DNA of 64,000 nucleotides from Bacillus pseudomycoides (GCF_022811845.1 NZ_CP064266.1:3100001-3164000), one strand, 5' to 3'. Numbered from the stretch's first letter, positions 43,531-52,516 are shown. The notes: generated from the sequence alone by a model not told the origin. Numbers and translations: made by a program.

Positions 43531-43649
43531 GGAGGACTTTTTCAGTGCCCTCGTATAATGCCGCATCCTTTTTTTGTAATTGCTCATAAAATATAATCTC
43601 TATTGAAATACTATCTGAAGACAATTATTTTGCGCGGAAGGAAAACAAA

Positions 43650-44861
43650 ATGGCAAAAAAAATATTACGCATCATTTCTATTATTATTAGCATAGCAATC
43701 TTTTTAGTTGTTTGGATGCATATTGATGTAACACTGGGGAGGAAAATAGAAGCTGATAAAAACCAACGGAAAGAATATGTTCCTCATTATAGTGATTTTC
43801 AATTATATGTAGAGGGGAAACCTCTATATAGTCAATTATTTTCTGATATAAAAGAAGCAAAGCGTTCTATTTTTACTTATTTCTATATTATTTCGAATGA
43901 TAAAAGTAGCCATACTTTCTTAAATTTATTAAAAGAAAAAGCAGAAGAAGGAGTACAAGTATACTTATCGGTCGATTGGATTAATGATTTGTCTTTCGAA
44001 AGAAAATATAAAAATGAATTGCAGGCAAGTGGTGTTCATTTTACATACAGCAGGAAACCGGAGTTCCCATTCTTTTTTTATTCGCTCCATCATCGCAATC
44101 ACCGCCGCATTACAACGATAGATGGGAAAATCGGGTATAGTGGTGGATTTAATATAGGTAATGAATACCTAGGGAAAGATAAGCGCTTTGGATATTGGCG
44201 GGATTATCATATGCGATTGCAGGGAGAAGGGGTAACAGATTTAGAGGAGCAGTTTGTATTAGATTGGAAGCGAGATACTTCAGAAAAAATTGTGAGAACA
44301 GCTGAGCCTGTTATTAAAGGAAAAACGTTACACACTATGTCTAGTTACAATGGACATAAAGTAGTTACGAAGTATATGGAATTAATACAACAAGCAAAGC
44401 GTTCTATCGTGATTGCTACACCTTATTTTATACCAAGAGATAAAGAAATTATGAATGCTTTAATTCAGGCACGAAAGCGGGGAGTATCGGTAAGAATACT
44501 TTGGTCTTATAAACCTGACGTTCCGCTTATTAAAGAAGCAGCCTACCCATATATTCGTCAGTCGATTGAAAATGGAATCGCTGTATATGGATATAAAAAA
44601 GGGATGTTTCATGGGAAAGTAATGGTATTCGACGATGAAATAACTGTGATTGGTACAACAAATTTTACTTCGCGTAGTTTTCATATTAATGATGAGATGG
44701 ACTTTTATGTATATGGTGGCCCGATGATTCAACAAGTGAATCAAGTGTTAACACAAGATTTTCAAGATTCAAAAGAGATCACTTCATCCTTTTTTGATCG
44801 TTTATCATTCTTAGAGAAGTGCAAAGAAAAAATAGCGTGGGTGTTTAATTATTATTTATAA
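43650..44861 (+). CDS. Phospholipase D-like / cardiolipin-synthase-family protein
   Basis: 403 residues. One N-terminal helix (IISIIISIAIFLVVWMHIDV) as anchor. Two PLD half-sites: HHRNHRRITTIDGKIGYSGG, where Arg stands in the usual Lys place of HxKxxxxD, and HGKVMVFDDEITVIGTTNFT, canonical. Between them lie YSGGFNIGNEYLG and a linker. The family makes cardiolipin or hydrolyses phosphodiesters at the membrane. The changed Lys makes activity uncertain. Ribosome site GGAAGGAAAAC. Confidence 0.8.
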   Translation: MAKKILRIISIIISIAIFLVVWMHIDVTLGRKIEADKNQRKEYVPHYSDFQLYVEGKPLYSQLFSDIKEAKRSIFTYFYIISNDKSSHTFLNLLKEKAEEGVQVYLSVDWINDLSFERKYKNELQASGVHFTYSRKPEFPFFFYSLHHRNHRRITTIDGKIGYSGGFNIGNEYLGKDKRFGYWRDYHMRLQGEGVTDLEEQFVLDWKRDTSEKIVRTAEPVIKGKTLHTMSSYNGHKVVTKYMELIQQAKRSIVIATPYFIPRDKEIMNALIQARKRGVSVRILWSYKPDVPLIKEAAYPYIRQSIENGIAVYGYKKGMFHGKVMVFDDEITVIGTTNFTSRSFHINDEMDFYVYGGPMIQQVNQVLTQDFQDSKEITSSFFDRLSFLEKCKEKIAWVFNYYL

Positions 44862-44951
44862 TAAAGGTAGATATGGGATTCATGTAAAATAGTTCTATTG
44901 TTGTGAAAGGAATTTCAAATAGTAAATGAAATACTAAAGTAATTTGTATTC

Positions 44952-44990
44952 AAAACGCTTAGAGAATAAACTCGAAGCGTTTTATTGTTT
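44952..44990. terminator. Terminator after the PLD-like gene
   Basis: AAAACGCTT / AAGCGTTTT stem with a 14-nt loop; located between convergent genes. Confidence 0.75.
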
Positions 44991-45004
44991 ATTGTATAGT
45001 ATTT

Positions 45005-45454
45005 TTAATTCAATCTTTTAAAAATAAAATTGCCTATAGATCTTTTTAAATAGTAATGTTTAAATTCTCTACCGACATTATCAAGGACACCAAACTCTTG
45101 ATAACCGTGCTTTTTATAAAAATCTAATGCTTGAAAACTTAAAGTATCTACTTTTATGAAATCACAATTCTTTTCTAAAGCTATTTGTTCGATTTCTAAT
45201 AAAAGTTTAGTTCCATAACCTAGTTTGCGTATGTCTTCATCCATTATAAAAGTATGAATCTCTAACCAATTCCAGCAAATTTCACCTAATATTCCTCCGC
45301 GAACTTTGCTGTCTTCATCCTTAAGAAATAAATGAATCTCCTGATATCTTCCCCTTAAATCTGTTGGGAAATGCTTTAAATTATATTCATAAAGTTTATT
45401 ATTAATGTTGTCTTTATTAGTTGCATTTAATTCTTTCGTAATATGTAAATCCAT
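45005..45454 (-). CDS. GNAT family N-acetyltransferase
   Basis: 149 residues. The core strand GGILGEICWNWLEIHTFIMD is followed by the acetyl-CoA loop DIRKLGYGTKLLLEIEQIAL (R/Q-x-x-G-x-G/A pattern as RKLGYG) and the late FYKKHGYQEFGVLD signature. Probably acetylates a small amine or a protein N-terminus. Start after AGGAGGAAAAACGA. Alone on the minus strand. Confidence 0.8.
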   Translation of the reverse strand: MDLHITKELNATNKDNINNKLYEYNLKHFPTDLRGRYQEIHLFLKDEDSKVRGGILGEICWNWLEIHTFIMDEDIRKLGYGTKLLLEIEQIALEKNCDFIKVDTLSFQALDFYKKHGYQEFGVLDNVGREFKHYYLKRSIGNFIFKRLN

Positions 45455-45805
45455 TCGTTTTTCCTCCTACAATTTTTTGTGAAATGATGAATATGAAACG
45501 AATTTCTTTATTGAATAAGTACATCATCTCAATATACTTATTCTAACATAAAATTCTTAACATTCTGTTTTGTGCTATCTAATATTCAAAAATAATAATT
45601 CAGTCTAGCCTCTGACTTAGGCATATAACATCTACTGTTAACTCCTGGAGAGTAATACTATTTTGAGTTTTATTTTACCGTTTCGAACCATATAACAATC
45701 AAAAAGCGAGAATAAGTTCTATAATATTTCACACGCGGAACCGTATTTTTCCATTAAAATATCCTTTGAAGGATAAATATAGATGTTTTGGAGGTGGATT
45801 AGCAT
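45455..45805. other. Intergenic region before the uridine-kinase-like gene
   Basis: 351 bp of AT-rich DNA. TATAAT at 45720-45725 could be a -10, but I see no convincing -35. No open frame with a ribosome site. GGAGG before 45806 serves the kinase gene. Confidence 0.5.
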
Positions 45806-46474
45806 TTGAATCGTCAAATTGCTATTCGTGAGATTGTGGAGCGCATGCTCATGCTTAAACTAGATCACCCATTAAGAGTCGGTGTTAGTGGTATAACAGC
45901 TTCTGGGAAAACAACATTTGCAAATGAGTTACAAAAAGAAATTCATTTGCAAGGAAGAAAAGTCGTTCGGGCGAGTATAGATAATTTTCACAATCCAAAG
46001 ATAGTTAGATATTCACAAGGTAAGGAATCAGCTAAAGGATATTATGAAGATGCTCATGATTATCAAGCATTTGCTGAGCGCTTATTGGTTCCATTAGGAC
46101 CTGATGGAGATATGCGATATGTGATGAAATCACATGATTTAGAAACGGATATGTATACTAAAACGGAATCTATACTGGCTTCAAAAGATATGATATTTAT
46201 AATAGATGGTACTTTTTTATTAAAAAAAGAGCTCCAACATTTATTTGATTATAAAATATTTGTAGAAACAGATTTTGAAATTGCAAGAGAACGTGGTTCA
46301 AGTCGGGAAGCGAAAGCCTTTGGGAATAAAAAGAGGGCAGAGGAAATATTTTTACAAAGATATCATGCGGCTTGCCATATGTATATAGAAGAGCATGCAC
46401 CAAAGCAATGTGCAGATGTAGTTTTTATGAATAATGTTATTGAAGCACCAAGAGTTGTATTTCAGAATTTGTGA
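45806..46474 (+). CDS. Uridine-kinase-like P-loop kinase
   Basis: 222 residues, TTG start with GGAGG 11 nt upstream. P-loop GVSGITASGKTTFANEL at about 26-42, RASIDNFHNPKIVRYSQGKE as the nucleoside-side loop, and a late FEIARERGSSREAKAFGNKK lid with Arg. This matches Udk-family enzymes in outline, though not the core Udk sequence. It would phosphorylate uridine or a related nucleoside. It converges with a UMP kinase gene, suggesting pyrimidine salvage. Confidence 0.75.
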   Translation: MNRQIAIREIVERMLMLKLDHPLRVGVSGITASGKTTFANELQKEIHLQGRKVVRASIDNFHNPKIVRYSQGKESAKGYYEDAHDYQAFAERLLVPLGPDGDMRYVMKSHDLETDMYTKTESILASKDMIFIIDGTFLLKKELQHLFDYKIFVETDFEIARERGSSREAKAFGNKKRAEEIFLQRYHAACHMYIEEHAPKQCADVVFMNNVIEAPRVVFQNL

Positions 46475-46586
46475 TTTTAGCAATGGTATTGATAGCGATT
46501 ATTATAAGGTAGTTTTATGAATAGTGAATAATGGGGCACTGTTTGCTTTTCAATACCGCTAGGGTACTACTTTTTTAGAAAGAGTA

Positions 46587-46615
46587 AGGTGCGGCAAAAT
46601 GCCGCACCTATTTTT
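46587..46615. terminator. Terminator between the two kinase genes
   Basis: AGGTGCGGC / GCCGCACCT stem with a 5-nt loop and TTTTT; ends the kinase gene on the plus strand. Confidence 0.85.
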
Positions 46616-46651
46616 AAGGTCAAAGTTACAGTTGTTCTATTCGAGAAAACA

Positions 46652-47395
46652 TTATTTTTCTTCTACGAGTTCTGTTAATTCATGATTAATTAATGTGCCA
46701 ATATGCTCACCTAAACATATTTTTTTCATAACTCCTGGTTCATCGAAGTTAAAAACATGTGTTGGTAAATGATAGTCACGAGCAAGTAATAAGGCTGATT
46801 GGTCCATCACTTTGATGTTGTTTCGAACAACATCATTATAATTTAAATGACGATACATTTTTGCTGATTTATTTCGTTTCGGATCACTTGTGAAGACACC
46901 ATCTACACCTTGTTTTGCGACTAAAATCGCATCGCTATTCATTTCAATTGCGCGTTGGACACTTGGGTAATCTGTTGTAACGAATGGTTGCCCGTTTCCG
47001 CCGCCAAAGATGACGATATATCCTTTCTCTAAATGGTGAACGGCCCGTAAACGAATATAGGGCTCTGCCACCGCTGTAAACGGGATAGATGTCATAACAC
47101 GTACTTCTTTATCTGTCTTACTCGTGAGTACGCCGCGTAGCATTAAACTATTCATAATTGTACCTAATGTCCCTATATTATCCGCCTCCACGCGGTCAAT
47201 CCCCCATTCCTCAGCTAAATTGCCCCTGAAAATGTTCCCTCCGCCAACGACAAGAGAAACTTCAATACCTAAATCGACAATTGATAAAATCTCAGTTGCG
47301 ATATGTTCTAAACGTTTGGAGCCAAAACTATTTCCATCTTGATCAGCAAGAGCACCGCCGCTGAGTTTAATTAAAACACGCTTGTATGGTTTCAT
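46652..47395 (-). CDS. pyrH: UMP kinase (PyrH-like), outside the tsf-frr context
   Basis: 247 residues from the ATG at 47395 (AAGGAG 8 nt away; two earlier starts sit too close). Amino-acid-kinase fold: KRVLIKLSGGALADQDGNSF, VVGGGNIFRG, the UMP-binding AVHHLEKGYIVIFGGGNGQP, and VDGVFTSDP near 165. Catalyses UMP + ATP to UDP. In Bacillus the essential pyrH lies between tsf and frr. This copy is alone, behind a leader region with an attenuator, so it is likely a second, regulated UMP kinase. Confidence 0.8.
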   Translation of the reverse strand: MKPYKRVLIKLSGGALADQDGNSFGSKRLEHIATEILSIVDLGIEVSLVVGGGNIFRGNLAEEWGIDRVEADNIGTLGTIMNSLMLRGVLTSKTDKEVRVMTSIPFTAVAEPYIRLRAVHHLEKGYIVIFGGGNGQPFVTTDYPSVQRAIEMNSDAILVAKQGVDGVFTSDPKRNKSAKMYRHLNYNDVVRNNIKVMDQSALLLARDYHLPTHVFNFDEPGVMKKICLGEHIGTLINHELTELVEEK

Positions 47396-47504
47396 TATCA
47401 TCACTCCTTATTTTGAAGAAAAGGTTTTTCTGGTGGAGTCCGTAACTATCACTGAGAATTAGTTCTCATCATACTTGGATTCTTATAGGCAGTTTATTCT
47501 TGAT

Positions 47505-47654
47505 CTAATTGCTTTGCTCATGTGAAAAAATTGCATGCAAGTAGCATATCGATTTGCAATAAAAAAGGAGCAGAGGCGAATGCCTTTGCTCCTTTAAGAG
47601 AAATTGAAATAGGAAAGGAAGAGTTGTAATGAAACCTTTCGTAGAATTCTTCAT
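47505..47654 (-). CDS. Leader ORF upstream of the UMP kinase gene
   Basis: ATG at 47654 follows GGAGTGGAGGTT on the minus strand; 49 codons, starting MKNSTKGFITTLPFLFQFLL. The mRNA between codons 9 and 20 is almost pure pyrimidine. The reading frame runs through a terminator hairpin (47561-47592). This is the layout of attenuator leader peptides such as pyrL. A stable protein product is not implied. Confidence 0.45.
   Translation of the reverse strand: MKNSTKGFITTLPFLFQFLLKEQRHSPLLLFYCKSICYLHAIFSHEQSN
47561..47592 (-). terminator. Attenuator-like terminator before the UMP kinase gene
   Basis: On the minus strand GGAGCAAAGGC-ATTC-GCCTCTGCTCC (one A-C mismatch) is followed by TTTTTT. It lies inside the leader ORF and about 165 nt before the UMP kinase start. 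Confidence 0.7.
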
Positions 47655-47705
47655 AACCTCCACTCCTTTTCATTTTATTTATGTTCAAATAAACTTATCT
47701 TTTAG

Positions 47706-47735
47706 ATTATACAAAGAAATCAGATATTTTATCAA
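47706..47735 (-). promoter_or_regulatory. Promoter for the leader and UMP kinase gene
   Basis: TTGATA, 18 nt, TATAAT on the minus strand; expected start near 47699, 45 nt before the leader ATG. Confidence 0.6.
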
Positions 47736-47879
47736 TGCTATTTTCACTTTTTTATCACCAAATGGTGTCAATGAATATTTAAAGAAAAAAATTCGAATTT
47801 TTTGTGACGAAGTTGTAGGTTTTTGTCTGATTTTGTAGGTTTGCTTATATCATGTGAGTAAGCTTTTATTATTATAAAT

Positions 47880-47893
47880 TGAAAGCGTTCGCA
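47880..47893 (+). promoter_or_regulatory. cre site before the symporter gene
   Basis: TGAAAGCGTTCGCA fits the CcpA consensus TGWAANCGNTNWCA at all but one position. It ends 17 bp before the start codon, where bound CcpA would block transcription. Confidence 0.65.
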
Positions 47894-47910
47894 TGAAGGG
47901 ATGAAAATAT

Positions 47911-49182
47911 ATGAAAAAATTCGGATTGGCGACACAAATATTTGTCGCACTTGTGTTAGGGATTGTAGTAGGGGCAATCTTTTATGGCAATAAAACGGCG
48001 ATTTCTTATATCGCACCAATTGGGGATATATTTATTCATTTAATTAAAATGATTGTTGTACCGATTGTTATTTCAGCATTGATTGTTGCGGTAGCTGGTG
48101 TAGGAGATATGAAGAAACTAGGAAAACTAGGCGGTAAAACAATTCTTTACTTCGAAATTATCACGACAATTGCGATTTTAATGGGATTAATCGCAGCGAA
48201 CGTGTTCCAACCAGGAACTGGTGTTGATATGAATAACTTACAGCAAAGTGACATTTCATCATATAAGCAAACGGCTGATGCAACAGAGAAAAAAGGCTTT
48301 GCAGAAACAATTGTTCATATTGTACCGAAAAACGTATTTGAATCAATTGCACAAGGAGATTTATTACCGATTATTTTCTTCTCTGTGTTATTTGGTTTAG
48401 GAGTTGCGGCAATTGGAGAAAAAGGAAAACCGGTGTTTCATTTCTTTGAAGGTGTACTTGAAGCAATGTTTTGGGTTACAAATCAAGTTATGAAGTTTGC
48501 ACCATTCGGGGTATTTGCGCTAATTGCTGTTACGGTTGCAAAATTTGGTGTGGCAACACTACTTCCTTTAGGAAAATTAGTGCTAGCTGTGTATGTAACT
48601 GTTATACTATTTGTTATTGTTGTATTAGGGATTAATGCACGTATGGTAGGTGTAAATATTTTCACCTTAATGAAAATTTTAAAAGAAGAACTTATCCTTT
48701 CGTTTACAACAGCAAGTTCAGAAGCTGTTTTACCTAATATAATGAGGAAAATGGAAGAGTTTGGTTGTCCGAAGGCAGTTGCATCTTTCGTTATTCCAAC
48801 GGGTTATACATTTAACTTAACTGGATCGGCTATTTATCAGGCGTTAGCAGCATTATTCGTCGCGCAAATGTATGGTGTACACATGTCTTTAACGGAGCAA
48901 GTAACATTATTATTCGTTTTAATGTTAACGTCAAAAGGTATGGCAGGGGTTCCTGGTGCTTCATTTGTTGTAGTATTAGCGACATTAGGTTCAATGGGAT
49001 TACCGTTAGAAGGTATAGCGTTAATAGCTGGTATTGACCGCATTTTAGATATGATTCGTTCGTCTGTCAATGTGTTAGGAAATGCATTAGCAGCCATTGT
49101 TATGTCGAAATGGGAAGGCGAATTTGATCATGATAAAGCAAAACGATATGTAGAAACTGTCAAACAAACAGAAGCAGCATAA
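47911..49182 (+). CDS. Dicarboxylate/amino acid:cation symporter (DAACS, GltP/DctA type)
   Basis: 423 residues, eight helices plus re-entrant loops. Family motifs: a serine-rich re-entrant loop with FTTASSEAVLPNIMRKMEEF, then PTGYTFNLTGSAIYQALAA (NMDGT-like) and KGMAGVPGASFVVVLATLGS; RSSVNVLGNALAA near the end. Takes up glutamate, aspartate or C4-dicarboxylates with H+ or Na+. Heads the block symporter-aspA-malic enzyme, so aspartate/fumarate/malate is the likely substrate. GAAGGGATG ribosome site, cre just upstream. Confidence 0.85.
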   Translation: MKKFGLATQIFVALVLGIVVGAIFYGNKTAISYIAPIGDIFIHLIKMIVVPIVISALIVAVAGVGDMKKLGKLGGKTILYFEIITTIAILMGLIAANVFQPGTGVDMNNLQQSDISSYKQTADATEKKGFAETIVHIVPKNVFESIAQGDLLPIIFFSVLFGLGVAAIGEKGKPVFHFFEGVLEAMFWVTNQVMKFAPFGVFALIAVTVAKFGVATLLPLGKLVLAVYVTVILFVIVVLGINARMVGVNIFTLMKILKEELILSFTTASSEAVLPNIMRKMEEFGCPKAVASFVIPTGYTFNLTGSAIYQALAALFVAQMYGVHMSLTEQVTLLFVLMLTSKGMAGVPGASFVVVLATLGSMGLPLEGIALIAGIDRILDMIRSSVNVLGNALAAIVMSKWEGEFDHDKAKRYVETVKQTEAA

Positions 49183-49206
49183 GAAATAGATGAGGAGTGA
49201 GCAATA

Positions 49207-50646
49207 ATGGTAACATTAACTGAAACTACAAAAAGTGTACGAATTGAAAAAGATTTTTTAGGCGAAAAAGAAGTGCCAACGCATGCTTATTATGGAGTTC
49301 AAACAATGCGTGCTGTAGAAAACTTTCCAATTACAGGGTATAAGATCCATGAAGGATTAATTAAAGCTTTGGCAATTGTAAAAAAAGCAGCCGCACTTGC
49401 GAACACTGATATAGGAAGATTGGAACTGAAAAAAGGTAGCGCAATCGCTGAGGCTGCACAAGAGATTCTTGAAGGGAAATGGCATGATCACTTCATCGTC
49501 GATCCAATTCAAGGCGGCGCGGGAACTTCTATGAACATGAATGCAAATGAAGTCATTGCCAATCGTGCTCTTGAATTATTAGAGATGGAAAAGGGAGACT
49601 ATCATTATATTAGTCCAAATAGCCACGTGAATATGGCACAATCAACAAATGATGCATTTCCAACAGCAATTCACATTGCGACATTAAATGCACTAGAAGT
49701 GTTATTACAAACAATGGGTTATATGCATGATGTATTTGAATTAAAAGCAGAACAATTTGACCATGTGATTAAAATGGGGCGCACACATTTACAAGATGCT
49801 GTACCAATTCGTCTTGGGCAAGAATTTAAAGCATATGCTCGTGTAATTGGACGTGATATGAAACGAATTCAGCAATCCCGTCAACATTTATATGAAGTAA
49901 ATATGGGTGCAACAGCAGTTGGAACAGGATTAAATGCAGATCCTGAGTACATTGAAGCAGTGGTGAAACATTTAGCTTCAATTAGTGGATTGCCTCTTGT
50001 TGGAGCAGAAGATCTAGTAGATGCAACGCAAAATACAGATGCATATACGGAAGTATCAGCTGCACTAAAAGTATGTATGATGAATATGTCTAAAATTGCA
50101 AATGATTTACGCTTAATGGCATCTGGTCCGCGTGTTGGACTTGCAGAAATTATGCTTCCATCTCGTCAACCAGGTTCATCTATTATGCCAGGGAAAGTTA
50201 ACCCTGTTATGCCAGAAGTGATTAACCAAATCGCATTCCAAGTAATCGGTAATGACCATACAATTTGTCTTGCTTCAGAAGCAGGTCAATTAGAGTTAAA
50301 TGTTATGGAGCCAGTACTTGTTTTCAACTTACTTCAATCGATTAGTATTATGAATAACGGTTTCCGTGCCTTTACAGATAATTGTCTAAAAGGAATTGAA
50401 GCAAATGAAGGACACTTGAAAGAATACGTTGAGAAAAGTGTAGGGATTATTACAGCTGTTAACCCACATATCGGCTATGAAGCAGCGGCTCGTGTTGCAA
50501 AAGAAGCAATTGCAACTGGGCAGTCTGTCAGAGACCTTTGCGTGAAAAATGGTGTATTATCCCAAGAGGAATTAGACTTAATTTTAGACCCATATGAAAT
50601 GACACATCCGGGGATTGCAGGAGCAACTCTTCTAAAGAAAAATTAA
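49207..50646 (+). CDS. aspA: Aspartate ammonia-lyase
   Basis: 479 residues. Superfamily motifs: GGAGTSMNMNANEVIANRAL, STNDAFPTAIHIATL, GRTHLQDAVPIRLGQEF, and the loop GSSIMPGKVNPVMPEVINQI (AspA form, PVMPEV). It splits aspartate to fumarate and ammonia. It begins 25 bp after the symporter with GAGGAGTGAGCAATA, so uptake and breakdown of aspartate are joined. A terminator follows. Confidence 0.92.
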   Translation: MVTLTETTKSVRIEKDFLGEKEVPTHAYYGVQTMRAVENFPITGYKIHEGLIKALAIVKKAAALANTDIGRLELKKGSAIAEAAQEILEGKWHDHFIVDPIQGGAGTSMNMNANEVIANRALELLEMEKGDYHYISPNSHVNMAQSTNDAFPTAIHIATLNALEVLLQTMGYMHDVFELKAEQFDHVIKMGRTHLQDAVPIRLGQEFKAYARVIGRDMKRIQQSRQHLYEVNMGATAVGTGLNADPEYIEAVVKHLASISGLPLVGAEDLVDATQNTDAYTEVSAALKVCMMNMSKIANDLRLMASGPRVGLAEIMLPSRQPGSSIMPGKVNPVMPEVINQIAFQVIGNDHTICLASEAGQLELNVMEPVLVFNLLQSISIMNNGFRAFTDNCLKGIEANEGHLKEYVEKSVGIITAVNPHIGYEAAARVAKEAIATGQSVRDLCVKNGVLSQEELDLILDPYEMTHPGIAGATLLKKN

Positions 50647-50649
50647 AAG

Positions 50650-50676
50650 AAGAGGGGGACATTCCCCTCTTTTTTG
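50650..50676 (+). terminator. Terminator after aspA
   Basis: AAGAGGGG / CCCCTCTT stem with a 6-nt loop and TTTTT. Read-through to the malic enzyme gene remains possible. Confidence 0.8.
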
Positions 50677-50720
50677 TTTACAATATAGAAATGGCATATA
50701 TGAATAAAGGTAGGGATGGT

Positions 50721-52433
50721 ATGAGTAAATTTACAGTTTCCTCTGATGGGACATTAGAAACAACATTAAGAGGAGTAGAAGTATTAGCAACGCCGCTTTT
50801 AAATAAAGGTGTCGCTTTCACGAAAGAAGAAAGAGAAGAATTAGGACTAAAAGGGTTATTACCGCCAGCGGTATTAACATTAGATGAACAAGCACGCCGC
50901 GCGTATGAGCAATTTTGTTCGCAGCCGGATGATTTATTAAAGAATGTATACTTAACAGCGCTACATGATCGTAACGAAGTATTATTTTATCGTTTGCTTA
51001 CAGATCATTTGCGAGAAATGCTTCCAATTGTGTATACACCAACTGTTGGTGTAGCAATTCAAAGATATAGTCATGAGTACCGTAAACCGCGTGGGGTTTA
51101 CTTATCAATCAATGATCCTTCTGGTATTGAGGAAGCGTTTACTAACATAGGAGCAACAGCTGAAAATACGGATTTAATCGTTGTAACGGATGGTGAAGGA
51201 ATATTAGGAATTGGAGATTGGGGCGTTGGCGGTATTAATATTGCCATCGGAAAACTAGCTGTTTATACGGCTGCAGTTGGAATCGATCCTAGTCGTGTAT
51301 TGCCTGTTATTTTAGATGTTGGTACGAATCGAGAGGATTTACTAAATAATCCGTTTTATATCGGTAACCGTCATCCTCGTATAACTGGCGAAGTATATGA
51401 CGAATTTATTGATACGTTTGTAAAAACTGTATATGACAAGTTTCCGCAAGCATTATTACACTGGGAAGATTTTAGCTCACGTAATGCACGCAGGATTTTA
51501 GATAAATATCGTGATCAAGTATGTACATTTAATGATGATATTCAAGGAACAGGTGCTGTTTCATTAGCCGCTGTATTATCAGCAGTGAAAGCTTCTAGTG
51601 TTCCTTTATGTGAACATCGCGTTGTAGTATTTGGCGCTGGTACAGCTGGAATCGGAATTGCCGATCAAGTGCGAGATGCGATGGTTCGTACGGGCTTATC
51701 AGAGCAAGAAGCTAACGAACGTTTTTGGTGTATTGACCGCAATGGTTTACTTACAGATAACATGAAAGAACTTCTTGATTTCCAGCTCCCATACGCACGT
51801 AAGGAATCTGAAGTGAATGAATGGGGACAAGATAGTATGATTGGGCTTGCAGAAGTTGTAAAACGTGTAAGACCGACGATTTTAATTGGTACATCAACAG
51901 TAGCTAGTGCCTTTACAGAAGGAATTGTAAAGGAAATGGCTTCTCATGTAGAAAGACCAATTATTTTACCAATGTCTAATCCAACACCGCTTGCAGAAGC
52001 AAAACCGGTAGATTTAATCCGTTGGACAGAAGGAAGAGCACTAGTGGCAACAGGAAGTCCGTTTGAACCAGTTACATATAATGGTGTAACGTATGTAATC
52101 GGACAATCAAATAATGCGCTTATTTTCCCAGGTCTTGGCCTTGGAACAATAGTTGTTCGTGCGAGTGTAATGACAGATGGTATGTTTGCAGCAGCGGCAG
52201 AAGCGGTGACAAGCATGGTAGATACAAGTCAACCAGGAGCACCTATTCTTCCGGAAGTAGAAGAACTGCGTAATATCTCAGAAATAGTAGCAATTGAAGT
52301 AGCTAAAGCAGCAGTTGCTGAAGGTGTTGCTCGCGAGGAGCTTAGTGATAACGATATCAGAAAAGCTGTGAAAGAAGCAATGTGGCAGCCTATATATCGC
52401 CAAGTAAAAGCAGCTAAACAGGTAACACTATAG
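50721..52433 (+). CDS. NAD-type malic enzyme
   Basis: 570 residues from the ATG at 50721 (GGTAGGGATGGT); an ATG at 50691 lacks a site. Large malic-enzyme build: LYRLLTDHLREMLPIVYTPT, the catalytic VTDGEGILGIGDWGVGGINI, metal site VCTFNDDIQGTGAVSLAAVL, and the dinucleotide fold VVFGAGTAGIGIADQV. Decarboxylates malate to pyruvate with NAD. With AspA and fumarase it turns aspartate into pyruvate. Bacillus has several such genes (maeA, malS, ytsJ); the size and context fit maeA/malS. Confidence 0.88.
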   Translation: MSKFTVSSDGTLETTLRGVEVLATPLLNKGVAFTKEEREELGLKGLLPPAVLTLDEQARRAYEQFCSQPDDLLKNVYLTALHDRNEVLFYRLLTDHLREMLPIVYTPTVGVAIQRYSHEYRKPRGVYLSINDPSGIEEAFTNIGATAENTDLIVVTDGEGILGIGDWGVGGINIAIGKLAVYTAAVGIDPSRVLPVILDVGTNREDLLNNPFYIGNRHPRITGEVYDEFIDTFVKTVYDKFPQALLHWEDFSSRNARRILDKYRDQVCTFNDDIQGTGAVSLAAVLSAVKASSVPLCEHRVVVFGAGTAGIGIADQVRDAMVRTGLSEQEANERFWCIDRNGLLTDNMKELLDFQLPYARKESEVNEWGQDSMIGLAEVVKRVRPTILIGTSTVASAFTEGIVKEMASHVERPIILPMSNPTPLAEAKPVDLIRWTEGRALVATGSPFEPVTYNGVTYVIGQSNNALIFPGLGLGTIVVRASVMTDGMFAAAAEAVTSMVDTSQPGAPILPEVEELRNISEIVAIEVAKAAVAEGVAREELSDNDIRKAVKEAMWQPIYRQVKAAKQVTL

Positions 52434-52437
52434 AAAT

Positions 52438-52472
52438 AAAGCCCGTTTATATGATAAGCGGGCTTTCCTTGT
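52438..52472 (+). terminator. Terminator after the malic enzyme gene
   Basis: AAAGCCCG / CGGGCTTT stem with an AT-rich loop, then CCTTG. Confidence 0.65.
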
Positions 52473-52516
52473 TCAATTTTAGGGAAAATATATTTCATAA
52501 ATAGGAAGTGGCATCT

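Larger units (their letters stand above)
43277..43552. mobile_element. IS relic of 276 bp inside a terminator
   Basis: Ends are GAGGGCACTGAAAAA (left) and TTTTTCAGTGCCCTC (right), exact 15-bp inverted repeats, flanked by the 8-bp direct repeat GTATAATG (43269-43276 and 43553-43560). Inside is only the end of a transposase on the minus strand. The host sequence rejoins as GGGTGCGG-TATAATG-CCGCATCC with A- and T-runs, i.e. the terminator of the ABC operon, with the element in its loop. Family uncertain. Confidence 0.8.

Noticed and set aside
47629..47838. 69-codon frame on the plus strand upstream of the symporter
   Set aside because: It is antisense to the leader and promoter of the UMP kinase; although GGAAGAG precedes it, the sequence is low-complexity and the minus-strand signals are better.
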